Part shown: positions 11,297 through 21,802 of the stretch, piece by piece
Layout: every line of letters begins with the position of its first letter
Position numbering within the stretch: position 1 is the first letter of the stretch
Assembly (NCBI GenBank): GCA_949357655.1
Contig: CASHTG010000012.1
Span: forward strand, 310,001-374,000
Reading direction: 5' to 3'
DNA: 64,000 nucleotides
From: Parascedosporium putredinis
Lineage: Eukaryota; Ascomycota; Sordariomycetes; Microascales; Microascaceae
Position numbers and translations under genes: made by a program
Notes under the pieces: model-generated
What the model was told of the DNA's origin: nothing
The model's input: the letters and a program-made list of their open reading frames with translations, nothing else
Database searches by the model: none

Positions 11297-12491
11297 ATGG
11301 CTCCCCGTCTTCCCCCGTCGAGAAGCTTTCTCTCGCTCTCCGCAAGAACGGTACGTTTTCCTTGTCCATGTCTGGGCCAAGGGCTGTGGACTTGGCCCAA
11401 GTGAACTCTCCACGAAGCTAGCTTTCCAGCTTAGAAGGAGAGGTGTGTGGTTGTAAGACTAACACCTCATTGTCTTAGTTCGTGATGAGTGGGATTCCAA
11501 GAAGGACGAAGAGGTCAGCAGGCTGAGCGGCATCCTCGGTACTGAGTGGACCATCGACATCAACCCCTCGCCATCTTTGCGTATGCCGAGGACGGCTACG
11601 CCAAGGAGAACCTTGGCAACTGCATCTTCTCGTAGGTCTACCACACAAAACGAAACGCAAGAGTCTAGCAGAACTAACGCGTCTTCTCTATAGCTATGTC
11701 GAGTCCGGTGTTTCCCGCATCAAGGACTTTGTCGAGAAGTACGGCGAGGCCGGCGTGTCCGAGATCAACACCCTCGCCCCCGCCCACGTCCTCACGCTGG
11801 ACCTGGACGAGACCGACTCGGTCTACTACTGCGGCGCGGCGGTCAAGGAGGGCAAGCTCACCATGCTCTTCAACGCCAAGAACCTGGGCGTCAACATCAG
11901 CGACGCGCTGAGCCGCGAGAACCTCGAAAAGGCGCTCAACCAGGCCGAGCAGCCCGAGGACAACAAGCTCAACTACATGGCGCGCCGCAGCATCCGCGAG
12001 GACTGGGACCCCCAGGCCGAGGCCCTCACCAAGAGCGCGCGCGAGCTCCTCAAGAACGAGAACCTCAACTTCCGCCCGGACTTTGACAACCTCTTCGCCA
12101 CCCTCAAGGCCAACCAGGCCAAGCTCGACCGCAACGACTGGGACGAGAACCTCGGCGGCTGGGTGCACAGCTACTTTGAGGGCGTGGTCAGCCAGCTCAA
12201 GTGGCAGCAGTTTGGCGAGGACGACATGCTCCAGGAGGGTTTCGCCGAGGCGGTGCCCAACAACGAGATTGCGTTTAGGATCGTGGATAAGACGGAGAAG
12301 AGCTACAACGAGTGCGTGATTGAGGATGGCACCGTTTACGTCCAGGCAAGTTTCCCCTCCTACCCATCATTCTTTGAGAGAGGAAAAAAGTCCCGTTTGG
12401 CTAACAAGACTTGTGTGATTGACAGACCACCATTGCCAACTGGGGTGTCAACATCAGCGACGCTGCTCAGGGCTTCGTGGATATTCTCTAA
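11297..12491 (+). CDS. Soluble protein with internal duplication, unknown function
   Basis: About 308 aa in four exons: 11297-11350, 11479-11631, 11694-12345 and 12426-12491. Phases agree throughout. The last intron starts with GC (cag|gcaagt) rather than GT, a GC-AG intron. The protein is acidic, without signal peptide or TM segment. The two halves resemble each other: residues about 57-150 contain ENLGNCIFSYVESGVSRIK and NLGVNISDAL, while residues about 205-308 contain ENLGGWVHSYFEGVVSQLK and NWGVNISDAA. This points to an ancient duplication of a roughly 100-residue module. I recall nothing of known function with this pattern. Two breaks occur, each with one C missing from a CCCC run (11303-11306 just after the ATG, and 11564-11567); the repaired N-terminus reads MAPPSSPVEKLSLALRKN. 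High GC3 suggests good expression. Confidence 0.75.
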
Positions 12492-13000
12492 ATTTCTTGC
12501 GTACACCGTAGACGTTTGGCGGGTTCCCTCTTATATCACTGTCGCTAGTTTGAAATGAGCCCCGAGTCTTTTCCTTTTTGTTGTGTAATGAGACGTCTTT
12601 GTTTGGATTTTTTTTTCCTTTTTTGCTCGGGGAGAACTTGAGATACGCCATGAGAGATGAGGAACAATAAGTCCATCGAAACGAACCAAAAAAAGCCCCC
12701 ACCGATCCCCTTCTTGTATGACGAAAATAATCATTTCCTCCATATTTTGCTCGAGGAAGAGAGAACGCGTGAGACGGAGAGAGCAAGCCTTGAAAACAAA
12801 TAGAAAAGAATTTTCGAGGAAACCAAGACTGAAACCCGTAAGAGTGAAAAAATATGTGGTTTGACGTGAGGAAAACAACATTGAATTGAATGCATTAATA
12901 GATCTGGATGAATCAATTCTTCGATGCTACCTCGGTACACCAATCTACATACATCCCCGGCTAGGTTACATGTACCCTCTCTCTCTCTCTCTCTCTCTCC
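12492..13000. other. Convergent intergenic spacer with CT microsatellite
   Basis: The 3' flanks of the genes at 11297 (+) and 13001 (-). It is A/T-rich and ends in an approximately (CT)11 repeat at 12977-12999 that directly abuts the stop codon of the minus-strand gene at 13001. Confidence 0.6.
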
Positions 13001-13989
13001 TCACCTCTTCTTCCACCTCAACTTCCCCGCCCACTCCGCCCACTCCCTCACCTTATCCTGCGCCATGAGCCTCTCGACGGTATAGTACTCGCGCGCGAGC
13101 TCCTCGTGGCCGGCAAAGGCGTGCACGAAGCGGTGGCAGGCGCCGCACAGCCACGCGACGTTTTCGAGGCTCTCCTTGGGGTGCCAGCCGCGGCGGACGA
13201 CCTTGGCGTGGACCATGCGGGGATGAGGTGGTGGTAGGACAAGTTGACCCAGTCGCGGCCGCACATTTCGCAGCCGGCGGCGTCGGCCTTGGTGGTGCGC
13301 GGGGCCGGGGGCGGGGTGGCGCCCACGGCGCGCAGGTAGGCCGTCACCACGGGGGCGAGGAACTCGTGCGGGGTCTGCGGCGGGGGCGCGACGCCGTAGG
13401 TGGAGAGGGAGGATTCGACCGAGGGGTCCAGGGAAGGGAGGATGCGGTCGGCTGTGTCTTGGCCGGTGAGGGGAGGGGTATTCGGATTCGAGGGGGTTTG
13501 GGAGGAAGAGGAGGAGGAGGAGGTGGTCCAGGTGTGGTAGGTGAGGGTGCGGAGTTCTTCGGGGAGGGAGGCAAAGGTTTCGGTGGCGACGTAGTCGATG
13601 AATTCGGCTAGGTCTTCGGCTGCGGTGCTTTGGCTTTGGTCTTGGTCTTGGTTTTGGTCTTGGTCCTGGTCTTGCGTGGCGGCGTCTTTCTCTGCTGGCG
13701 GGGAAGTTGCTCCTGTGGGAGAAGAAATGGTCGGAGTAGCAACAGTGGGGGCCGGTGCTGTCTCCGGGCCGTCGCCGTCAGCAGGATCGGACCCGGACCC
13801 GACCCCGGACACTGTCGGGGCGGTAGCAGTGGATCGCTCCTTTTGCCGGCGGCGGGGTCGCTGACGGGCCCGGCGTCCACGCGGCTTCGCGGAAGGAGCG
13901 GCTAGACGCGGGAGGATGGCGGAGGCGAGGCAGTCCCGGAACGTGTCGTAATTCTTGGCCGTAGGATCGTCGTCGCGGAACGTTGACAT
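13001..13989 (-). CDS. HNH-type zinc-binding protein with disordered N-terminus
   Basis: About 329 aa, no intron, start ATG at 13989 (MSTFRDDDPTAKNYDTFRDC). Residues 30-190 are low in complexity: basic and Arg-rich first, then Pro/Thr/Ser, a QDQDQDQNQDQDQSQS tract and a poly-Ser tract. A C-terminal module of about 80 residues carries CEMCGRDW, NLSYHHLIP, RMVHAKVVRRGW, ENVAWLCGACHRFVH and a Trp/Lys-rich tail. The order C-x2-C, HH, C-x2-CH...H is that of HNH (His-Me finger) domains, which bind zinc and often cut DNA. Whether this one is an active nuclease is not shown; HHLIP is the expected catalytic stretch. One break falls inside the domain (GGGG at 13219-13222, one base missing) and is repaired to HHLIPRMVH. 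The basic N-terminus would suit the nucleus. Not part of any visible mobile element. Confidence 0.75.
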
Positions 13990-14430
13990 TTTTTCTTTGT
14001 GCTTACGGTGTTTTCTGTTTCTGTTTTTTTTGGCTGTAAAAGTGGGGAGACTTGACTGACGTATAATCAAGATGCAATGACGAGAAAGGGAATTTATTTT
14101 GTACAAGTTCGCCAAACTTGTCTGATTTAAATATTTAGTAAACGACGAGGCCAGTTTCCCCCAAACACCGCCTGCCTCACGAATACCGCAAAATAAAAGG
14201 ACACCGTTCATTCACCCATCGCAAGCCCCATTTCGAGCCCACGGCACTTGAGTAGTGACAAAGTAGTGATTATTATGAGGGAACCTGCAAAATTCCATTC
14301 GAACCCCTTCCATGCATTTCCGATTCTTTCTCTTGCCCGGTCTCGATCTTCCAGCTTTTGCATCCGGGTGACTATCCATGCCTCTGCGTGTTCCCGGACC
14401 CCGTCAGATCCCAGCAAGGGTCTGCTCCGA

Positions 14431-14482
<52 letters not shown>

Positions 14483-15042
14483 GCCCCATCAATCAATCAG
14501 GCCGACCGCCCGCAGCCCCCGGTCTCCCGCGGTGGTTCGCTAGGTATAGGGCGCCGTCACTGCGTCTGCCCGATTGACTCACACGGCCGACCCGCCACGG
14601 CATCGAGGCTTGGCACCACATTTCCGAAAATGGGGAAGCGATTACTTTTTCTGGATGTATCATGGATCTGCTTGCATTGCACCAACCTCGTCACACAGCA
14701 TTGCAGACGTGTTTACTATTGTCCCGGAAAAGTAAAAAAGCCACAGAAAAACTACAGAAAAGAAATAGCAGGAGAAAATGGACCGAGATCGAAAAAAGCG
14801 GTTAGAGCTGAGGGGAAACGAAAAGTAGATTTTTGGTATATATCGTCTAAAACAGCATCTTGGACTAATGTAGCATGGAAAATGGCCACTATCAGGGCCA
14901 CCCCCAAAAAAACCAACACCTCCAACTCCCCAAAACCGAGAGCAAGAAAAAGAAAATAGAGTAAGGAAGCATAAATCTCCGTCAAGGAAGAGAAAAGAAC
15001 AAGAAGCCCGAAGTACCAAGCCGGGTACCCAATTCTACGCCT
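13990..15042. other. Intergenic with long GT microsatellite
   Basis: This spacer lies between the start of the HNH gene (13989) and the stop of the four-TM gene (15043). It is AT-rich near 13990-14110 and 14700-14960. I see no gene; the only repeat is (GT)23 at 14433-14478. Confidence 0.6.
14433..14478. repeat. (GT)23 microsatellite
   Basis: 46 bp of uninterrupted GT, the longest dinucleotide array in the window. It is about 440 bp upstream of the HNH-protein start codon on the minus strand. Confidence 0.95.
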
Positions 15043-16481
15043 TCATGAATTCAGACCTAGCCCGTTTTCACCTGCGGGGGCCGTACTTATCCTCCGCGAG
15101 AAGCCCCTGCGAGCCGACTCGTCATCCTCGTCATAGTCCTCTACTCTCGTCGCCATCGTCGTCGTCGTCGTCGACCTGCTCGGAATGGCGGCGGCGGCAG
15201 CGGGCGCATCGTGTTCCGCCTCCTCCGGCACCGCGCCCAGCGAGTGCGCCGAGCTACTCGGCACCCGCGCCACAACGACGTGCCCCGCGGGAGCCCCGGC
15301 AAACGTCCCCGCGTTCACGACGCTACCCTTGCGGTTGAGGTGGAGGCTATCGGCGAGGGTGGTGGGCGACGCGCCCACATTCCAGCCCATGTCGGCGCCG
15401 AACGCGTGGTCGACGTGTTCGCGGAACGAGAGCTGCGAGTTGCGCTTGGCGTTGACGTAGTCCTCGAACTGGGTGTCGCGCTCGTGATTGTAGACCGAGT
15501 GGCTCCGCGAGAGGCTCTGTAGCGGTAAGGGTGGGCCGGCGCCGTACTCGTCGGTGGGCGTCGAGGTGACGGAGATGGTTGTCGTTACGGTGGGCGGGGT
15601 CATGCCGGAAGGGTGTGCGTCGAGGCGCCTGAGAGACGGCGGATGCCGAGCATGGAGGAGGCGGAGGAGAGGCGGCGGCCAGAGGGCGTAGTATTGTCGC
15701 CGCCGCTGCCGGAGAGGGTGCTGATGATGGAGGCGCGGGAGGATTGGTTGAGCTGTTTCTGGCTCTCGGGGTCGGCGAAGAAGCCGTAAGGTTTGGTGTT
15801 GGTGGGGTAGGTGAGCTCGTCGTAGGAGGCGAGGCGGCGGTGGCTGCGGAGGGCGTAGAGGGCGGGGATGAGGGAGGAGGCGCTGTTGTTGAATCACGTC
15901 AGCGACGGGACTTGGTGTGGCCAGAAGAGAAGAAGAAAAAAATGGTATAGAACTTACATGGCGGCTGAGCTTAGGATGAGCCCCGCGATCGAGTCGCGAT
16001 CTGCCACTCGATTCTGGATGTGGATGAGGATGCTGAGGACGAGGGCCGCGACGGAGAAGCCAAACGTGATGAATTGGGTGGTGAGAATGGTGCGCGGCGT
16101 CAACGTCTCCTGGACGTATCGAAAGACCTCGAAGAAGACAATGGCAGGACTAATCACCCCGAGGACGAGGTTGGCGCATTTCCACCTGTTGCGAGGCATC
16201 GAAGCCCAAGTTAGCTTCAGTCCCTGCGTGCGCGACGACGCTGCCCGTTTGTTTTTTCCGTCTCTAGGATACAGGCAAGAAACTTACACAACAATGAGCA
16301 AGGGAAACCCCTCGTTCTTCTTCTTGCCATCCTTCCAACCCTTGAGAGTGCCGTGTAACGTTGTCGCAAAAAGGCCTAATATGGCGATGGAGAGGACGAG
16401 CTGTATGATCCAGAGGGGAATGAGGAAGCGCAAGCGCCATTGCGCGCGATCGAACCGGGCCTGCGCTCGATGACGGCCCAT
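15043..16481 (-). CDS. Four-TM membrane protein with long cytoplasmic-type tail
   Basis: About 420 aa in three exons (16481-16288, 16185-15958, 15882-15043); both introns have gtaagt donors and cag acceptors and phases agree. Four hydrophobic segments fill the first 155 residues: RFLIPLWIIQLVLSIAILGL, LLIVVWKCANLVLGVISPAI, TTQFITFGFSVAALVLSILI and SIAGLILSSAAIASSLIPAL. The topology resembles MARVEL-like fungal membrane proteins, but I claim no family. The remaining 265 residues are Ser/Thr-rich, polar and probably disordered, ending in an acidic stretch (EDYDEDDESARRG). The protein starts MGRHRAQARFDRAQWRLR, a basic N-terminus with no cleavable signal, so both ends probably face the cytosol. 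One base is missing at about 15615-15640; the repair joins LSGASTH to PSGMTPPTV. Without it the tail would end about 210 residues early. Confidence 0.7.
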
Positions 16482-19400
16482 CCTTTTAGGTAGAGAGTGG
16501 TGTGTGAGGTTTCGGTGGGGGCGGGAGGATGTCGATGTGTGAGGAAGAAGAGACAGAGACCAAGTGCGAGATGGCCGAGTTTAGAGAGGATCGGTGACTC
16601 CTTCTTGAGAGGATTGGACGAGGGTATCGAGGGAGAGACTATGCGCGGAGTTGAAAGGAAGGGTATGAAAGAAACCACTTGGCGAGGGATTACGACGAGC
16701 ACTAAGCAGTCGACATCATCTTCTCCAACAAAGCGGTTCTTTCGTGAAGAATGAGAAGAGGCGACGAAGTGAAGACACGATCTAAGCCGAGATCGGATCG
16801 ACAAAGGAACAACGACAAAAAGAAATTCCTAAAAGATTTAAACAGGGAAAGGAAGAAAAAGGAAAAGAAAGAAAAAGGCTCAAGGAATAAAACCAAAAGA
16901 CGAAAATAGCTAAGGCTACAGGGAAAAAAGGTCGTGGGAGGGGCCTAGACAAGGGGGTGGGAAGGGCACAGGCACAGGTGGAATGGTATTGATGCTTGGG
17001 ACTGACACTACTCAATAAACGGGGAGGAGGGAGGTTCAGGCTACATTACGGTCAAGTCGACAAGGGACATGGCATCAATGGGGACATATGGAGAAAAGGG
17101 ATTAGACTAATACACGCACCATGTGCCGCGCGATGGGCAATGTTCCGACGAATAGCTCACGCGTTTAAACAGCCTGCCTGCCTAGTTCCAAGCTGTTCTG
17201 TCCTTCTCCATTTCTTCCCTTGTCAACGGCGGCTATGATGCCCGAAAAAGTGGTGCCTCTCCCCCCTCCTTGTTCCAAGAGATCGGCTTGGCTGGGGTTT
17301 GGTTTTGTTGTGTTGGACTTGGGTTTAAGCCACACTGATCCCACTGCTTGGTGCGAATCCTCCTCGCCGGGACCGACCGCGAACCACTCAAACCCTTTCA
17401 ACCCCCGGGCAAAGGACGCCCCGCCATTCTGGGTTTGCTCCCAGAAAAGAACATAAAAAATCGCACCATGGACGTGCTACTGTCTAATATCCCATCCCTG
17501 TCGAGGGAAGGAAGGCGGACTTTTTTTTCTGAGACCTTGGGGCCTGTCTACGATGCTACCAAGATCGGTTGGAAGAAGTGATGGTATATGCATGTGCCAT
17601 AAAGGGGGCATTGGCATCAACACTTTTCTTTTTGTCAGGATCCGCTGGCGCCGCCGACGAGTGTTGCGCAATCGCAAGTAGGCTCGGTGAGACGGGCTTG
17701 CAAGCGCCTCACTGACCATCGCAAGAGCCAACGAAACAGAGACAAGTGAGCGCGTGTCAAAGTGCTAGGTGCGGGAGGGTGGGAAAAAAAAGGCCAGGAG
17801 GGAATCGGAGGGGGCTTGGGCGCCGGCGTCGCTCTTTGACCGAATGGCGAGCAGCTGGGCGAAATGTACGATCTCATCAATCTCGAGATGTGTGCCCAAT
17901 ATAGATTAACGGAAGCAAGAAGTGGACACCGTCCTCTTTCTCAAGGCTGAATCTCTTGTTTATTACGTCTTCCTACGAGACGTGAGCTGGCTCATGGCCG
18001 GGCCTCACAAGTTGGGCAACTACTATTTCTCTAGGACCTGGCGGAAGAAGAAGAACTTAGAAGGACAAGGCAAAAGTCGGTGGGATAGGACAAGTAGTGC
18101 GGCTGAGAGAAATGGGGCCAGCGACAGAGCAAAAGAAATTGAACGGCCAGCGTATGATGATAGGATCCTCTCGCTCAGGCGCCAGACTCTTCGCGTGTGC
18201 ACAAGTACCGAATGTGGAGAGCTCTCCGTTCTTCAGAATCCTCCCCGCCTTGACCGAGTATCATTCCATGTAATTATTATTAGCATTTCTGTTCGAGCTC
18301 CAAAGGCCAAGCCAAGCGGAAAGGAGACGGTCCAAGAAATTGAGCGGTCTCGTCCCGTCCTTGCCCTGTCCTGGGCTTGGCAACTAGGCCGGAACAGGGG
18401 ACGATGTTGCCTTTTGCTCTTCTTTCCCCACCAAACGCGTCCAAGTTCCCCCTCCTGCACCGCCTCACCACTCCACGAGAGCAAAGCCTCAATCACTGCG
18501 AGCGTGCTGTTTTAGTCCTCTTTCTTTTGCTGGTCCAGCCCCGAAAAGAAATAAAAATGGGGCCCTGGGCCAATCCATCATGGCACGTTGTCGTTCAACG
18601 GTGGGGACCTCTCACTTCTCCCCCATGTCCGCGTCTGTGAAATGACCGCTGGCGTGGGTTGTTTCACGTTTCCTACTACGACGCTACATGCTGCATCCTC
18701 GCGGGATTTGTGACCTTTCTCTCTCCTTTTCCTACATCCAATTGCACCAACCATTGAGTTGAGGGGAAAGCTTGGTCGGGATCGAATTGAGGCCGTCTTA
18801 CAGCCTCCCCACCAACGTCGCTGGGTTTCTCGGAATGGAGACGAGGATCCTGTCAGCGCTCCTAGAGGATTGGCAACGACCAACAGACTTGACGGCCCAG
18901 TATTCTGCGCCCCAAACCACAGAGTACATAATAAAAGAAAACACAAAAGGCGCGTAGGCGTCGTGCCGGTTTTTGCCTCTTGTTCAACTTTCAGGCACAA
19001 CGCTGGATCACGCTGTTGTCCCTCTTCTCTCGAAGCGGGATATTCTACCGGAAAGTGAGAGAAAAACAACGAATCCCTACTTGATGTGCTTCAGATATGG
19101 GTAGGCTTGACACGCTCCAGAATTCACAGGCTCTTCCCTTAGCCAAGCGCCAAGTGCCCAAGGTTGAGGCTGAGCGGCACCAAAGCCGAATGCACGCGAG
19201 AGAGAGAGAGAGAGAGAGGCGCGCTGACTCCACCCGGCATGGCGAGAGAGCGTGGCTTTGCCCATGCCGCTGCAAGGACGAAAATATTCCAAGACTCTTG
19301 ATTGATTGCCCTTGCTCAGCTGGACACTTTACCTGCGATGATGCAAAAATCAGGCAAACACTATGACGAGATTGATCTGCCTACTTCATCAATGTATACT

Positions 19401-21432
19401 ATTACTCTTACCAAAGCCACCCGCGCGGTGAGGGGCGTCAAGTCGACCTGGCTTGTCCCCAAGGCTGGCGCTTGTTCAAACTCTTCAGAGGTTCGAAACC
19501 GGCCCCGTTCGAGGAAAACGGTGCTTGCCCCCTGCCTCTCCAAAAGCGATCCGATTCCGACGCCCCCTTCTGAGTGCAAAAATTCGGAGCTAGAGTTAGG
19601 GCATAGTTGAAAAGGCGAGACATCAAGTCCCGGCAGCAGGGAGCAGGGAGCGATGACATCGCGGAAGGAGCTTATAGGCTTCTCCTTCTCTGACGGGTCG
19701 GCGACCGAACAAGCTTCAGCCCTTGTTTCTGACATAATACACGCCAATTGATGAGTGACGAGAGTCAACTTGCCATCTAACTCCGATCTTGCATGCTCCT
19801 TCCTCAATCTTTTGTCACTTGCTCCCCATGTTTTTTTCTATGTTCTATTCAGTGCTGGTTTGCTCTCATGCTTCTTTTCCTTGAGGCAGAGTGGAATTTC
19901 GCGAATGAAGTTGTCAAAATCCCGAGGTCCCGGGCCGCTGGTACCGAGTTGGGCGAGTGGGTGCGGTGTCCCTTAATAGGCCACGCATATGAATGATACA
20001 TCCAGATGTACCAGCAGAGAGCAGCTTCAAGACAACAAGGGCGTGTGCAGCGTGCGCAGTGTATACCAAGTTCGGAATTCTGGTGGTGGGGTCTGCAGCC
20101 CCTCCCCTCATCAATTGTCCCCCACTCTTGATGCACTCGTCGCGCATTGATCAATACTCGACAGCCACGACTGCATCACATCCACAGATCGTTATGAATC
20201 TAGTTCGATGTTACCCCATGCCACCTCGTGCCTCCAGCCGATTCAGCCCTGTCCCAACTCAGCTGACTGTGTGTGTGTGGATGTGTGCGGCTTCGAAGCT
20301 CTCGGCTCTTTTACTCTCTGCCTTAGAAGTCTGCCTCTTAAGAAGCTCTCGGTCATTCCATGCCGTCTCAAATTGAGGATCGGTTATGCTCAAATGAGCT
20401 TTTCTTTTTCTTGTTCTTCAACTTATTCCAGGCAATCATACCGAGGTAGACCAGAGTGGATGATTGGAGACATTTTCATGTGCAGATTGAATGACCATCT
20501 TGAATCCACCTTGGTTCCTTGGCTTGCCTTCTCAGCCCTTCTCACCTTGCAGATGCGGTCCAGGGTTATATATGAAATTCCTAGTCTCAAATGCTAATTG
20601 ATGGCCAAGTTAATACACTTCAATCGCCAAGCACCGCCAAGTCGAAGCACGGAAAACGAGGTGCAATTGCAGTTTTGTGAAGCAACAAAGAGCCGAGTTT
20701 ATATTCAGTCCACGGAACGGATTCCGCCTAAATCACATAATAAGAGAAGCACTTCGAGATCCCCAACCGGCACTCGAGGCTCTGGAGGCCGCCCCTCTCA
20801 GACATGAATCAAATTCGACAGTTCTCTTGCCATCTTCTTCCTCTCTTCGTCCTCTCGTGTCCAACGATGTTTGCCGTGTCCAAATGAACTCACACCAGCT
20901 CTTGGTGGTGCCTATTCCAAAAGAGATCTATCCATGGATGTTACCAGTTTCAGACCGGTCCCGGGAGTGTGTCCTTGCTGCGAGATATTTGCCAATATCC
21001 CGTCAAACAAAAAAGACTTTCTCCGAATTAAGAAAAAAAAGTTGCGCGTTTGTAGAAAGAGAAAACGGGGGAAAATAAAAAAGAGGGCCGAAGAGCAGCT
21101 TATCCGTTTGAAATGATGAAGCACCGCAAGTTGACCAACTAAGGTATGAGAAAAGCTTTGTACAGGTTTTTGTCGACCGTTTCAGTCAGGAAACCCCGTT
21201 CTATTCGACACGGCCACAGGAGCATGCAAGAGCGCCCAGAATATCGGTCCATCTCCTCGCCTCGAGTCCAAGGGTTAAAGGTGAGCCGTCTTCGGGACTT
21301 CTTTCCTGTAGTCGTGCGGAACAGGCACTCCAGAGGTGTGTATGCGGAAGCCGGGGGTACGGGGAGGAGGCCCCGTAGCCCCAGCCACGCCCTCTGGAGC
21401 GTTGGGGCGCATTCTACTCATGGGCTGGTGAT
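16482..21432. other. Gene-poor interval, 5 kb
   Basis: I see no gene. The interval is a mosaic of GA-rich, CT-rich and neutral DNA with a (GA)n run at 19197-19216. The longest open frame (17922-18515, +) has no recognisable domain, and its codon use does not match the genes. A lone ggttcgaaacc at 19490 resembles a tRNA B box but lacks a pairing T stem and an A box. Confidence 0.5.
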
Positions 21433-21802
21433 TTAGAGACCGGCCTCCTTGGCGGCGAGGTAGACCTTGGCGCTGTCGAAGCTGATGACGTTGCCGTTGC
21501 GGTCGGTCATGGCGGGCTGGTTGACGGCGGGTCCGGTGGTGATGGCGTTGGGGTTGCTAGGAGGCTGCTGCCTGGCGCGAATGGCTATATACCAGCGAAG
21601 AAATTCATGTTAGCTGGCTTCCTATCACATATCTCGCAACGACCAAGCGATTCCAACAAAACTACCCAGCTCCTCTACGTGGAAGAGCCAAGGGTGGGAA
21701 TGGGGATGGAGGAGGACAATAGCGTACCGGCCCTGGGAGCGTGGAGGGGTTGGCCAGCGCAACGGCGGCGAAAGCGGCAAGGGCGAAGATGGAGAGCTGC
21801 AT
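21433..21802 (-). CDS. Very small secreted protein
   Basis: About 75 aa in two exons (21802-21728 and 21584-21433) with a GT-AG intron (donor gtacgc). Residues 1-17 (MQLSIFALAAFAAVALA) form a clear signal peptide ending in the ALA cleavage pattern. The mature part is about 58 residues without cysteine: Pro/Asn-rich first (QQPPSNPNAI), then TTGPAVNQPAMTDRNGNVI and SFDSAKVYLAAKEAGL. The exons join in frame only if one base is added near the end of exon 1 (ccc run, about 21734), as in many genes here. Not recognised. The lack of cysteines argues against a typical disulfide-rich effector; a small secreted signal or surface protein is possible. Confidence rests on the signal peptide, the splice sites and a clean C-terminus. 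Confidence 0.55.

Noticed and set aside
17922..18515. 197-codon open frame on the plus strand
   Set aside because: No domain; mixed basic and Ser-rich composition; flanked by non-coding DNA with no exon partner.
19485..19505. tRNA B-box-like ggttcgaaacc
   Set aside because: The flanking five bases do not pair into a T stem and no A box lies upstream.
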